64,000 nt of DNA from assembly GCA_917880885.1 (NCBI GenBank), contig OU862908.1, positions 50,241,819 through 50,305,818 on the forward strand. The letters are read 5' to 3'. Below the pieces are notes generated by a model. The model did not search any database, was not told the origin of the DNA, and was given only the letters and a program-made list of their open reading frames with translations. Below, in pieces: positions 1 to 10,605 of the stretch (position 1 is the first letter of the stretch; each line of letters begins with the position of its first letter). Origin of the DNA: Limnephilus marmoratus. Lineage: Eukaryota > Arthropoda > Insecta > Trichoptera > Limnephilidae. The position numbers were made by a program, and so were the translations under genes.

Positions 1-297
1 GGATTTATGGTTTCTGCAATAGTGGTACGAATTGAAACCGGGAATATCATAAAGATTAACAAGTTCCGAACGAATTGCAGTTTCGCAAAGCATGAGTACG
101 TCAATGTTATTTAAGCAGTCTTTAAAATAAACATGAAATAGGTCCCAATACCTACCTATAGATCTAATGTTTAGTTCCACAAAATTGAGTTTACTCGTTT
201 CACGTTTCAGTATGTCTTGCTTACGAAGCCATTCGCACAGGTTATTTATCTTACAAAAATTTATGTCATTATCATCATCTATGAAACTAAAAGACAT
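1..297 (-). pseudogene. J1 non-LTR element ORF2, N-terminal endonuclease start (partial, leaves the window)
   Basis: Read on the minus strand from an ATG at 295-297, this frame is open for 99 codons to the window edge. It contains an N-I-R-S-I motif (about residues 45-49) followed by a V-L-M-L-C-E-T motif. These match the Asn and Glu metal-site motifs at the start of apurinic-like EEP endonucleases in non-LTR retrotransposons. The enzyme nicks target DNA to prime reverse transcription. It lies downstream of the zinc-knuckle ORF1 on the same strand, the normal ORF1-ORF2 order. The rest of EN and RT would lie outside the window. That it is ORF2 is inferred from motifs and order; clade (Jockey/CR1/I-like) is unresolved. 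Confidence 0.75.
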
Positions 298-913
298 AAT
301 GTGTGTAACTAAAATACTTAATAACTAAAATATTAGTATGCAATGTTAAGGTTAATGGCAGTTATATTATTAATTCCTAATACATGTTTATTTGACCAAT
401 TTTCAAAATTGTGAGTACGTTCATAATCAATTTCTGATATGTCAAAATCTCCGTTTAAATCACCCATACTGAATAATGTTTAAATATGCGGGAATAGTAT
501 GTAAACATGTGTGAAGATTTATGAAGGCAATTATAAAAATCAATGTTTTTATAGCAGTAAGCATTAACAATATATTCATAGTTAGATTTTGGTTTTGATC
601 AGAACATATTTGGTTTAATAATTGACAACAATAAATATTTTTTCTGCATGTACAAGTAGACAAAGGATAGACTAACATCAACATACATTTCAATAATAGC
701 GTGTTAACACTGTGGTTACCGGACAATAATTCAGAATATAATATAGTTAGAGAAGAAAAAAATTGCAAGGATATGAGATACTCATATTTCGTAAGTAGAA
801 GACATATATTATATTGTTGAGCTTAACAGTAAAAGAGGTTAAGTATTTAAATAGTGTTTTGGTTAAAAGCATTGAATTTTGTTTTTTAGAATAAAAATAC
901 ATACAAAACATAC
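298..913 (-). other. Spacer between J1 ORF1 and ORF2
   Basis: About 600 bases separate the ORF1 stop from the ORF2 start. Non-LTR elements usually have overlapping or closely spaced ORFs, so this is long. A 102-codon minus-strand frame (460-768) has no recognisable motif and looks like chance. A similar 600-base gap separates the ORF1 and EN remnants at 55.9-57.6 kb, so the spacing may be a family trait. Confidence 0.4.
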
Positions 914-1876
914 CTAATCATAATCGATGCGACTTTGCGCGATATACATCATCTTTTTAAAGTAAGTGCAGTTTGTGTCGTTTGCTTTATGATTAGTGTT
1001 AAGGGTCATCTTGAAAGTAGTGTTTTGATATATACAGTTGCTACATTTTTCTTCCGAGTTTTTGTTTGGGCATTCCTTCCATTCGTGATCCTTAGCACAA
1101 TGTAAGCAGGTCGCGCTTTTATCTTTACTCAAACATTTCAGTGCAGTGTGTCCAAATTTCAAGCAATGGTAGCACTGCATCAGGGGGTTGGCGTCTACCA
1201 CTCGTACTCTGCTGAATCCTATATTTATTTTTTTCTTTTCAATGAGGTAAGACCTCAGTGCTCCGCTGGTTTCCAGTATATAGTTAGTTAGTCCATTTTG
1301 TGATTTAGGTTTAAACATTTTTATTAGTTTTATAGTGTTTTTTGTATCATAATCCATAATATCTTTGACACCATCATTTTGGGTTTTTAAAGCCTCGATT
1401 ATATCTTCTTCTGACAGATCTGCCTGTACATTTCTTACGAAAATTTTGGGGTTTTTCTTTTTTAATTCTTCGGCAACCATATTTTTTTTGAGCAGTTTAT
1501 TTATTTCATCCGTCAATTTTTCTGCGTGGACTTTAGTAGGGCAAGATATTATCAGTTTATTTTGAGCGGCTTTGCGAACTCCATTTACTGCAATACCTAA
1601 ATTTGCTTTTTTATTTTTTTGACGATTTGATCTTTTATCGCGTCTGATGTCATATTTGTGTTTTCACTTTTAATAATCAATGAATATTTCGATTCCGGTA
1701 TTTCTTTTAGTCGACTTGCATAGCATAGGTTTTTTTTCCGTATAACTCACATTTTCAATTTTTTTTTCTAATTTTTCTATTAGTTTGTTTTGCAGAGAAG
1801 CGATCTCGTTTTGAAATGAAATTTTTTCGAGCATCCATTTTTCTTCTAGAAGTTTTATGTTTGTTTCTAGATTAGT
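914..1876 (-). pseudogene. J1 non-LTR element ORF1 (gag-like), distal part, frameshifted
   Basis: This encodes the nucleic-acid-binding ORF1 protein of a non-LTR retrotransposon. The longest frame (914-1516) ends with zinc knuckles: C-X2-C-X4-H-X4-C at residues 115-128, C-X2-C-X3-H-X4-C at 137-149 and a further C-X2-C at 158-161. Before the knuckles lies a P-K-I-F-V-R-N-V segment typical of the RRM-like part of these proteins. The open frame extends upstream of 1516 to a stop near 1664 and includes a G-I-A-V-N-G-V-R-K motif. Reading then shifts frame near 1620 and again near 1690, and continues in a Glu/Lys-rich coiled-coil stretch (1670-1870). At least two frameshifts make this a dead copy. 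The 5' part resumes at 3913 beyond J2. Confidence 0.8.
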
Positions 1877-3912
1877 CTCTTCACAATCACACAATCGTCT
1901 CTTCCAAGGACGATGTACCTAGATGACAAAAAAGCAGAAAATGGCCAAGACATATGCAATATTTTCATGGAATATTTCCAATCAGTTTACATAAACGATA
2001 ATAACCTACCAGACTTCGACATACCAGAAAACACAAATAACATAAATATCACCAAATTCACACGAGAAATAATCTTAAAAGAAATAAAAGCTCTTGACAT
2101 AAACACAAGCGCGGGGTGTGATGACATTCCCTCATACTTTATAGTTAATTGCGCGGAAACACTTGCAAAACCTCTCTGCATTATATATAATAAATCAATG
2201 AACGAAGGCACGGTACCTGAAATATGGAAAAGAGCCTATGTAACACCAATCCACAAAAATGGTGAAAAAAATAATGTTAAAAACTATCGGCCGATTTCAA
2301 AACTAACAATATTCAGTAAGTTAATGGAAAAAATTGTTTACAAATATCTAAGCCCACAACTGAATCACATCATTACAACAAAGCAACACGGTTTTACAAA
2401 AGGCAGAAATGTGGAAAGTAACCTCGTTCTTCTTACTGAATTCATTGTCGATCACATGGACAACCGCACTCAAGTAGATATCATTTATACAGACTTTGCC
2501 AAAGCATTTGATAAAATTAATCAAAAACTATTACTCAGAAAACTTTGGTCATTAGGTATACGTGGTAATTTATTTCGTTGGGTTACATCTTATATACTCA
2601 AGAGATCACAGGCAGTAGCAATAAAGGGTTTCGAATCAGATTTCAGTGAAATTTCCTCTGGGATCCAACAGGGTTCACATCTCGGACCATTATTTTTCAT
2701 TTTATATATCAATGATTTGGTCAATGTTGTTAAATACTCTGAAATAGAATTATTTGCTGATGATGCCAAGCTATACAAGCCAATAAAAAGTCTAAACGAT
2801 TGCGTCAATTTACAACATGATTTAAACAATATATTTACCTATTGCCAACAAAATCAACTATTTCTAAATGTCTCAAAATGTCATCATATTACCTTTTCAA
2901 GAAATAAAAATAAAACATTATTTAATTATTCTATAAATAACAACAACATTGCAACAGTCTCAGATATTCGTGATCTTGGAATAACCCTTGATAGTAAACT
3001 ACAATACAACCTTCATATACAACAAATCACAAATAAAGCTGCTAAAATGTTAGGTTTTATCATGAGAAACACAAAACTTTTTAATAGTATCAACGTCATT
3101 AAGCAACTCTACTTTGCCTACGTACGAAGTCATTTGGAGTTTGCGTCAGTTGTTTGGTCTCCATTTTATAAAATCCATACGAACAAAATTGAAGCAATTC
3201 AAAACAAATTCCTCAAATATCTTTGTTACAAGTCATATGTAAGATTTAATAATTATGCAGAGGCAGCCTCATACTTTAAAATTGATTCATTGAGTGTACG
3301 AAGGCATCATAAGGATGCAATATTCCTGTATAAATTAGTTAACAATAATATTCACTGCCCAGAGTTGCTAAATAAAATTCAATTTAATGTACCTGCGCGT
3401 ACAACACCCTCTTCTGTCCTGTTCAGGGTTGATCAATGCAAGACAAACTGCAAGCAAAATTCTTGTCTGAACAGACTATGCAATAGTTACAATAGCATAT
3501 TATCCAAGGTGGACATTTTCAATTCCGAACCTACCAAATATAAGGGGTACATAAAAGAGTATTTCTCTGATGTTTCATGAATATGTTATGTGTCTATGTT
3601 TCTATCGTTTATCTTTAATTCTGTTATGATTTGATTTATATGTACAATCTGGCTTCTTATGGTTACCAATGTATTGATATTTTATGTTTTATGTAAATTT
3701 TAGTTTTATATACTTAATCTTTTGTTTTATAAAATTTTTGATCTCATAATGCTTTATTATAAATTTATTATTTAATTTTTTTTTATTATGCTGTTAATCA
3801 GAGGTAAAGTCACATGGAGGAAATCCATAATTGGTTTTATTTTGGCTATACAAACATGTACAAACTGTAAAAATGTAAACTGTCGATTTCCCGAAAATAA
3901 ATAAATAAATAA
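1877..3912 (+). mobile_element. J2: 5'-truncated Jockey-like non-LTR retrotransposon inserted in J1 ORF1
   Basis: The inserted segment begins inside the ORF2 linker ahead of the RT domain and ends in a (TAAA/AAAT)n tail at about 3895-3912. The six bases ATTAGT occur immediately left (1871-1876) and right (3913-3918), consistent with a short TSD. Removing the insertion and one TSD copy joins the J1 ORF1 reading frame exactly. Both breakpoints are therefore supported independently by the protein reading. 5' truncation is usual for target-primed reverse transcription. Confidence 0.8.
1913..3580 (+). CDS. J2 reverse transcriptase (ORF2 C-terminal part)
   Basis: A 555-codon open frame encodes the RT of a non-LTR retrotransposon. 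Visible motifs in order are N-Y-R-P-I-S, D-F-A-K-A-F-D (about residue 194), Q-Q-G-S-H-L-G-P and F-A-D-D (residues 281-284), the catalytic Asp pair. The C-terminal Cys/His-containing tail is present. The frame is also open upstream of the ATG to about 1880, so the ATG is just the first Met after the 5' truncation; EN is missing. The frame is intact to its stop, but without EN and the promoter the copy cannot be autonomous. F-A-D-D with this spacing suggests the Jockey/CR1 group. Confidence 0.85.
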   Translation: MYLDDKKAENGQDICNIFMEYFQSVYINDNNLPDFDIPENTNNINITKFTREIILKEIKALDINTSAGCDDIPSYFIVNCAETLAKPLCIIYNKSMNEGTVPEIWKRAYVTPIHKNGEKNNVKNYRPISKLTIFSKLMEKIVYKYLSPQLNHIITTKQHGFTKGRNVESNLVLLTEFIVDHMDNRTQVDIIYTDFAKAFDKINQKLLLRKLWSLGIRGNLFRWVTSYILKRSQAVAIKGFESDFSEISSGIQQGSHLGPLFFILYINDLVNVVKYSEIELFADDAKLYKPIKSLNDCVNLQHDLNNIFTYCQQNQLFLNVSKCHHITFSRNKNKTLFNYSINNNNIATVSDIRDLGITLDSKLQYNLHIQQITNKAAKMLGFIMRNTKLFNSINVIKQLYFAYVRSHLEFASVVWSPFYKIHTNKIEAIQNKFLKYLCYKSYVRFNNYAEAASYFKIDSLSVRRHHKDAIFLYKLVNNNIHCPELLNKIQFNVPARTTPSSVLFRVDQCKTNCKQNSCLNRLCNSYNSILSKVDIFNSEPTKYKGYIKEYFSDVS

Positions 3913-4080
3913 ATTAGTTTTGGCCTTGGAGTCTTGTTTGGTCGATATATTTGAGATTTCAATTTTTATATTCTCTATTATTTGCAGCACGTCCATAATG
4001 GGTTGGGTCTTAGTGACCGCGGTCACCTCACTCGCGGCAAATGCTAGTAGCGGTGTAACAATAAAACCTCTAATATTGTA
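3913..4080 (-). pseudogene. J1 ORF1, N-terminal part, continuing beyond the J2 insertion
   Basis: The minus strand from about 4080 down to 3913 is open in one frame and encodes an amphipathic Ile/Lys/Glu-rich stretch that ends ...K-A-K-T-N at the TSD. The next residues after removing J2 are L-E-T-N-I-K at 1870 and below, in the same frame, giving one continuous coiled coil. The true start codon is not clear. Sequence above 4080 shows no further coding signal. Confidence 0.6.
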
Positions 4081-4139
4081 AAGTCAAAAATTTTTAGACA
4101 CGTCCACACACAACCGAAGTGGGCGGGCAATTTGATAGT

Positions 4140-4370
4140 CTTAGTATGAACCTGGTGTAAAACCACCATTTAGAACCAAAATGTTGCTTGACATGGCCGT
4201 GTTTATAAAAGCCAAGCCAGGTTCTTCTCCAACTTCCTCTCTTCCCCCCCCCCCCCCCCCCCCTCCACTTATCTTGGGCCTCACAACCAATTGGGGATGC
4301 GATAGTCTTACTGGTTCCAGGCGATTGGGAGTAGTTAAGACTCTTGTGCTATATTCACTTAAAAAGATTA
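4140..4370 (+). repeat. SINE-S fragment with a 20-base poly-C run
   Basis: This matches the body of the repeat at 17100-17340: the same order of CCTGGTGTAAnACCACCATT, GCCGTGTTT, a pyrimidine-rich stretch, CCTCACAACCAATTGGG and the GATTGGGAGTAG end. It lacks the tRNA-like head. The pyrimidine stretch holds a homopolymer of 20 C (4244-4263). Its CCTCACAACC is uninterrupted, whereas the copies at 34.9 and 41.3 kb carry a hAT at exactly this point. The proline-rich frames read across the C run are artefacts. Confidence 0.65.
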
Positions 4371-4376
4371 AAATAA

Positions 4377-4490
4377 TGAAATGTAGGGCGGAGAAGAAAG
4401 GTGGATAAGTACCTGGCTTCTCATATTTGGTCACCAAACACGTCTAAAGACAATTCCAGCAACGTTTCGATTCAGAGTGGGGATTTCTTT
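4377..4490 (-). repeat. SINE-S fragment, opposite orientation
   Basis: The stretch resembles the minus-oriented repeat at 36030-36130 (GTACCTGGCT..TCAGATCTGG..ACCAAACACGG..CAACGTTTC). Together with the preceding entry it forms a tail-to-tail pair of partial copies. Divergence is higher than in the 34-43 kb copies. Confidence 0.5.
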
Positions 4491-5249
4491 TTCAACGTTT
4501 CGATTCAGATTTCATCAGGGCGATGTTGAAAGTACCTACTACGCGGGACGTGATATATTTACTTTCTTACATAAGAATAATACCTATTTCATCATATTAT
4601 TCTCTCACAGAGATCTATTGCCTGCACCATGACATACAGGGTTTTCCTAGAAGTCCCCATGTTCTTCTGTCATCAACGTTCACGTTAGTCCTTCCTCTGC
4701 CAGTTCCATGTGCCTCCCCGTACAACATGGCAGATAACACTGTTAATAACTTCCTTACAAACATTGAGTTATCAAGTGCAAGTCACTGCATCAATCTCGG
4801 CTTTAAATGTATTTCTTGATTTTTCCCTTCAATCAATCCTTATCATAACTACGTTTATTCTATAAAAGAGGGACTGAATATTGAGTATCATCGAATATGT
4901 TAAGATATAATCATTGCGTCATCAAGAGACGCCAGGTTACATATACCAGGTTATTATTTTTCACGCCTAGACCCATAACCATGTTGACATTACCCAGACT
5001 TCCTTAACATCTTTTGTGTTGTTAAACTTTCTGTTAAATTATCGTTCCTTTTACACTTCAACAATTCCCTTACACAGATAAGCAATTGCCTGAAAATCGC
5101 TCTTCAAGTGAGAAAAAAATTTCATTCGTTTTATTTCTTTCACTCACTTTTCGGAGACCGACAAGAACATGTAAAAGTCTCTGACTTTTTGCAGAAATTT
5201 AAGAATTATAGTCAACTATCACTAATGTGACTTTGTGTAGATTAAACAG
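4491..5249. other. No gene seen
   Basis: A CAACGTTTCGATTCAGA segment is repeated at 4462-4478 and 4494-4510. Short frames lack motifs. Nothing else is recognised. Confidence 0.5.
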
Positions 5250-6475
5250 GATTTCCACCATGCTTTATTAATGGTTTCAAAATTAGAAAAATCGAACACA
5301 CTAGGAGCAATAAACGACTTAATCAGTAAACTTAGAAGCGGCATTGTTGGTGGAAATTATATTTTATCTATATTAGTTGACCTTCAAAAAGCCTTTGATA
5401 CAGTTAGTCACGACATACTTCTCAAGAAACTCAAGAAAATTGGTGTAGTTGATCCTGCTCTTAATCTACTCAAATCATATCTTAGCAATAGAAAGCAATT
5501 CGTTAGCATTAACAACCAAAATAGCAACTATGTTCCTTATTAATAACATATCTTATTAATAACAATAGACTAGGCAATCACTTATAATAACGTAGCTATA
5601 TTAACAGTGTGTTTCGACCTCTTCATCGATCAATAATTAAAAAAAACATATATGAATGCATTTGACCAATGAAAGTGATGCCTCGTTAAAATTACATTTT
5701 ATTTATATTATGTATAGATAAATAGTATAAGAATAATACTTACCTAGAAGATCAATTTTACTAAGGACCAGTGGCGGCCAGCCCTAAGGTGCGGCGATGG
5801 AACGCACTCCCAAAATTTCTGCCAATCCCGAAATTTCTGCCAATCCCAAAATTTCTATAATAAACTATGGAGTTCCGCAGGGGTCCATACTAGGTCCACT
5901 ACTGTTCCAAATTTACATCAATGATATTTCGCAATTAATTTTAAATGGTTAAATCTTTTTATATGCAGATAATACAACAATTTTTTACTTGGGCAAAGAT
6001 TTAGATAGCTTACTAGAAAATGCACAGACATATCAAAAAAAAAATCAACAGTTGGCTCCAATCAAATATGTTAACAATGAATTTAAAAAAAAAAACAGGA
6101 TACATGATTTTAAGCTCAACCCGTAAAATAATTCCTCCTCATGTACCCTTAAAAATTGAAAACAACGAACTTCAAATCCTGATTCAGGAGAAATATCTTG
6201 GGCCGTGCATTAATCAGCATTTGACATTTTAACAACATATACAAGGTATTAAAGATAAAATCATCCCCTTAATTAGCGTATTTAGCCGGATATTATATCT
6301 GTTGCAAAATAAATTTTAAAAAGGTTTATATTATAGTCTCGTACACTCACAATTAAATTATTTGGTTGAAATCTGGGGAAACGCATGTGAAACATACATA
6401 CATGAATTACAGATAATACAAAACAAGGTAATCAAAAAGCTATTTAATTACAAGCCCTGAAATCCACAAAAAATA
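5250..6475 (+). pseudogene. C1: decayed non-LTR retrotransposon reverse transcriptase
   Basis: RT motifs appear in three pieces. L-V-D-L-Q-K-A-F-D-T-V-S-H-D lies in 5271-5543. [14 protein letters not shown] begins near 5868. A damaged active site, L-Y-A-D-N, lies near 5957, where the second catalytic Asp is replaced by Asn. Downstream stops and frameshifts interrupt the palm, thumb and C-terminal region, but pieces of the latter recur in the minus-strand relative at 50.9-51.3 kb. An insertion at about 5545-5865 separates the first two pieces. The element is dead. Jockey/CR1-like from the V-D-L-Q-K-A-F-D motif. Confidence 0.75.
5545..5865. mobile_element. Insertion inside C1 RT, with a hAT-like CAGTGGCGG end and an 18-bp tandem
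   Basis: The segment interrupts the RT reading between the S-N-Y-V-P and N-Y-G-V-P-Q-G motifs. It contains CAGTGGCGGCC near 5769, resembling the hAT terminus seen at 34887, and an 18-bp unit (AAATTTCTGCCAATCCC-like) repeated about 2.5 times at 5814-5860. No matching second terminus or clear TSD was found, so it may be composite. Confidence 0.4.
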
Positions 6476-6649
6476 TATAAATGGAAACAAAACTATTAAC
6501 ATTAAGAAAACTATATGAATACAATACATGTCTCCTTATATACAAAATAAACAATAAACTCGTACACACAAACACAGAATTCATTAAAACGTCCCAAGTA
6601 CACAAACACTTTACACGACAACACGATAATTTAAATACATAATTTAAAC

Positions 6650-6975
6650 ACCATCCACACAAAATTTTTTTTTTCATGAGCTCCACACAGAAGGCCCTGA
6701 GGAAAATAATTCCCCTCAGGGCCTATGTCATCTTTGGGGATGCTGTGTGGTTTTTTTTAAGGAAATGAAGGAAGAGGAGAGTTCTGGGAAGGAAAAGGGT
6801 TTAAGGGGTGGGTAGGAATCCGCCTCCAAGACCTAGACAAACCTCACCCCATGAACCCGGGTACCCCTGCTAAATCACCAAGCGAACCACTTGGGGTGAC
6901 CTATGGCAGAGGTGTTGGTTATCCAATAAAGGTTCCCGGGCGGCGGTACCCATTCCCGCCTTCCAAATTGAGTAA
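6650..6975 (+). repeat. RepY insertion in the C1 3' region
   Basis: Comparison with the minus-strand relative at 50.43-50.52 kb shows C1 sequence running uninterrupted there from ATTTAAACAC to AACTATGG. Here about 320 bases are inserted between those points. The inserted sequence shares TCATCTTTGGGGATGCTGTG and ATGAACCCGGG..ACCCCTGCTAA with 38262-38600. A 10-bp hairpin with GGCCCTGAGG and CCTCAGGGCC arms lies near 6693-6722. Confidence 0.6.
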
Positions 6976-7260
6976 CTATGGTAAACAATCCATTGGTTAC
7001 GAGGGGGGCAACTTATATAATTGCCTCCTAAACGACATTAAAAACGAAAAGAAGCTAGGTAAATAAAAAAATAAAATTATTAATATTTATTCTTGATAAA
7101 CAAAATAATGAAATTGAATCGCGCTGTAATGAAATATTTACTTTATTTTAATGTGTATACTTATTTCCAGTTAAATGAGTAAAAATGTAATTTTCTTTTA
7201 ACTGGAATAAAAAAAAAATTAAATGAACTATTCTCACTGTTAGAATTTACGAAGTCCTTG
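6976..7260 (+). repeat. C1 3'-terminal region
   Basis: From ACTATGGTAAACAATCC through the AACTTATATAATTGCC segment, and on past ATTAATATTTATTCTTGATAA, this aligns by eye with the minus strand at 50.48-50.42 kb and then 46.44-46.20 kb. The alignment jumps over the retrotransposon inserted there. It therefore marks the 3' part of C1, or of a repeat that carries C1. No coding. Confidence 0.6.
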
Positions 7261-8210
7261 CAATGATAGGCGATATCTCCAAGTCTATTATTAGGAACGT
7301 TAAAGTGCAACAGTGATGCATCGTCGCATCGTCATCGCAACTTCTAATCTGCAACTGACCTTATTATAACATTGTTACATCCAGCTTTCAATTATTTTGC
7401 AAACTATATCGATTTGAAACAATCTATACAAAGCAAACGAAAAAAGTTGACCTTTTCATTGTAAAGTTGATAATTGAATTGAGTGTGAAGGTCGGTAGGT
7501 AGACTTGTCATTTTTTTGTGATAATAGCATGGATGAGGAAGCGGAACTCATTGGTAGCAAGAAGTATTTTTAGTAGGTACCGAACGAATTTAGATCTGAT
7601 ACTTTTAAAGATTTTCATGGCCAAAATTATTATCGTTATTTGTTTTGGGGGTTTTATGCCATGTTCCGCTACCTCCTTCTTTAGCCAACGTTTCGGACAG
7701 CGTTGCAGTGTCCATCACTACGGCAGATCTGGCAGATCCGGTAGATGTTCACATAAAAAAATGAATTTAGATCTATTTATTCTTCAAATCAATAATTGAA
7801 AAAAAATGATTAACCGATTGATCCGAATTTCGAAAGGCATATTTCGGTTACGAATGACGAATGAAAAATCGGAAAAACCAATTAATTAACAATTTTAGCA
7901 AAGACGCTCGTATGAGAAACAGCAAGAAAACTATCGATTTTTGTCGTATACGGACATCTCAAGAAGATCTGTCCCAAAAGTGGAAATCACTACATGCTAT
8001 GTTATTTTTCATCGCATGTAACAATTCCACAATAATCGAAAATAGTATTCTTTCTACTATAATGTCGTTTCTTTCTTAATATTTTGACAATTAAGTAAGG
8101 TTTTTTCAATGTGCGATGTCAGTGTTAACCAAAAAAACATAATATTTAAATAAAAAAATTGAGTAATCGACAAGATAACATCTAATTTTAAATTTCAGGT
8201 CTGCTTCTCA
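7261..8210. other. No gene seen (contains a foldback half, listed separately)
   Basis: AT-rich sequence; small frames (7518-7799, 7861-8079) lack motifs. Only the 7634-7754 repeat is recognised. Confidence 0.5.
7634..7754 (+). repeat. Half copy of the foldback family at 60.5 kb
   Basis: ACCTCCTTCTTTAGCCAACG followed by GACAGCGTTGCAGTGTCCAT and GGCAGATCCGGTAGATGT matches one arm of the palindrome at 60472-60676. The second arm is absent. Confidence 0.7.
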
Positions 8211-8478
8211 TTAAGAGCGTTTAACTAGCCAGCGGATGAAAATCCACATTTCGTCGAAAGTTGTTCTTACGATCATGCAGGGCGGTTACAATGAGAAAGT
8301 AAATTATTGTCCATACCAGCTTTTTTAAATTATAACTCAATATCGAATTTATTTCAATCCAAATTAGCTTTAATTTATACCTTTATCCAAAAATGCTGAA
8401 AGACGTGATGATAAAACTATTAAAATAATGTACTTTTTGTAATTATTTTTTGATTATAAGTATTTATCATTTTTCAAT

Positions 8479-10136
8479 GATGAAATATTTTGAGGAGGTC
8501 TTCGAAAGCAACCCGGATGATAGTGAGGCCAATGGTGAATCGGGTATGAACGATGACGGAGTGAATGGTACCAAAATCAGCGTGGATGAAATAAAAAAAT
8601 CGATAAAATGCATGAAGAATGGTAAGGCTGTTGGTTTCGACAATATTGCTGCCGAATACTTTAAAGGAGATAGTCATATTATTCTCACATGGTTGTGCAA
8701 ACTTTTTAACCAGTGTTTAGAGGAGGGTTACACGCCATTAGATTGGAGAAGGGCTGTAATCATGCCGTTATACAAAGGTAAAGGGTCACGTATGGATTGT
8801 GGGAATCATAGGGCTATTAGCCTGCTAAGTTCAGTCGGCAAGCTGTACGGAAGAATATTGATTGAAAGGGTAAGAATGGAAACAAAGGATAAAATATGGG
8901 ATGTGCAAGGTGCCTTTATGAGTGGAAGGGGATGCATGGACCAGATTTTCTCCTTGCGTATGCTCACTGAGAAGTTTCTGGCGAAAAACCAGAAACTTTT
9001 CTGCGCTTTTGTAGATCTACAAAAAGCATACGACCGAGTCGACAGGAAAAAGTTATGGAAGGTGTTGTCCAAGTATGGAGTGAATACAAATCTCATACAG
9101 GCAATTGCGTCTCTGTACGAGGGAAGCGTTGCGTGTGTTAGGGTGAACGGTGGTTTTACGGGGTGGTTTGACATCACAAAAGGTGTCAAGCAAGGCTGCG
9201 TAATGTCACCATGGTTATTCAATCTATACATGGATAATTGTATGCAAGAATTGAAAGAGGTGGGATTGGGCGCGAAATTGGGTAATCTGAAAGTATGTTG
9301 CCTGTTGTATGCTGATGATGCGGTGCTGATTTCTAATACTATGGAAGATCTACAGTCTCTCGTATCTAGGATGAATGAAGTATGTATGAAGAATGAGTTA
9401 ATGATGAATGTAAGTAAGTCTAAAGTCATGGTGTTTGAAAGAGAGAGTACGAAAACAGTATGCAACATAGTTGTGAATGATGAATACTTGGAGCAGGTGG
9501 ATGAGTTTGTGTATCTGGGTAGTATGTTTACGAGAGATGGGAAGGCTGATAGAGATATTGAAAGAAGGGTGAATGCCGGTAACTCCATTAATGGTGGACT
9601 GAATGCCGTTGGCGCTAATAAAAAACTGTCGAAAGAAGCGAAGCTAGCAGTCCACAATGGAGTCCTGGTACCTACCCTGATGTGGCAGTGAGGCATGGAA
9701 CTGGCAGAGGCAGGATGAAAGTAAGCTGAATGCTGTTGAAATGAGATCCCTGAGACGTATGTGTGGTAAAACAATGTATGATCGTGTGAGAAATGTGGAT
9801 ATCCGCAAAGAATGTAAGGCTGATGTAAGCATAATGAGTAAGATTAAGAAAGGGACCATCAGATGGTTTGGGCATGTAGAGCGAATGAACGAAGAAAGTA
9901 GTGTAAGAAGAATATACGACGCGAATGTGAATGGTAGAAGAAGTCGGGGACGCCCGAGGAAGACGTGGCACGATCAAGTGAATCAAATACTTGAGTCGGG
10001 CCATGTCAAAAGTCAGAACAATAGAAGAGAATGTATGAGACGATGTATGAATGTGAGTGAGGCAAAGAGTGTGTGCCAAGACCGAGTTGTTTGGCGGTCC
10101 GTCCTCTCTGCCTACCCCTGCGGGGAAACGGCGTGA
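8479..10136 (+). pseudogene. RTE-like ORF2: RT domain and C-terminal region, one frameshift
   Basis: The frame starts inside the linker before RT (the upstream ATG at 8450 is in the target sequence). RT motifs in order are N-H-R-A-I-S-L-L-S, F-V-D-L-Q-K-A-Y-D, G-V-K-Q-G-C-V-M-S-P and L-Y-A-D-D-A-V (about residue 287 from 8450). The stop at 9688-9690 results from a small indel near 9681. Shifting frame restores S-E-A-W-N-W-Q-R-Q and the following R-R-M-C-G-K and I-R-W-F-G-H-V-E-R-M region to the stop at 10136. That C-terminal signature and the missing Cys/His tail fit RTE. EN is lost by truncation. Otherwise unbroken, so relatively young. Confidence 0.85.
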
Positions 10137-10151
10137 TGGTTAGTTAGTTAG
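8479..10151 (+). mobile_element. RTE-like non-LTR retrotransposon, 5'-truncated, with a 14-bp TSD
   Basis: The insertion sits in R1 between two copies of TATCATTTTTCAAT (8465-8478 and 10152-10165). It ends in a short (GTTA)n tail at about 10139-10151, typical of microsatellite-tailed RTE elements. R2 supplies the uninterrupted site. Its GC content is visibly higher than the flanks. Confidence 0.85.
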
Positions 10152-10605
10152 TATCATTTTTCAATAATGTCTAAATTTAATAAGAATGTTAAAAAAATCT
10201 GAAATATATTAGTTTGTAAGTGCGCAAATAAATACACAAATGGACCAATTTTCGTCAAGAAACACATGTACTTACATATTTTTTAATGATTTTATTGAAA
10301 CTAAAATTAAAATTCTAAAACATGCGTTTGCTAGATAATGTATTGATTTATTTTACTGCATGATTATATTATTTGAAATGGGTGTGCTATAATACAAAAT
10401 CTTTTTTGAAAATTTAACAAATCTGCCAACGACCTACGGAATAACCTTATTATTCTAAAAATTAAAAATTTATTACATGCGAATGCTAGATAAAAGAACA
10501 ATCTTTCGAAATCCATTTATAATTTTTTGTGGAGAAGAGTCAATACGTCTTAAATCTGATTTGAAAATGACATATTTCTGGTTTTCTCTGGTAATGCCCT
10601 CTTAA

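Larger units (their letters stand above)
8211..10605. mobile_element. R1: MITE flanked by TTAA, interrupted by an RTE element
   Basis: The outer parts (8211-8478 and 10166-10605) are near-identical to R2 at 19247-19902 plus 33802-33877. Both copies are bounded by TTAA (8211-8214, 10602-10605), and the inner ends GAGCGTTTAACCAG and GGGGGCATTACCAG (from R2) form an imperfect terminal inverted repeat. TTAA duplication is the piggyBac hallmark, so a non-autonomous piggyBac-like element of about 0.7 kb is inferred. No transposase coding remains. Confidence 0.6.

Noticed and set aside
1..3912. J1 and J2 as one element with a twin-priming 5' inversion
   Set aside because: J1 ORF1 coding resumes in frame at 3913 beyond J2 and ATTAGT flanks J2, so this is a nested insertion of a separate element.
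4141..4437. Glycine-rich or proline-rich proteins read across the poly-C run
   Set aside because: The frames depend on a homopolymer of 20 C inside a SINE fragment.
8806..9774. Long minus-strand frame of 322 codons
   Set aside because: It is the antisense shadow of the RTE RT, which has conserved motifs on the plus strand.
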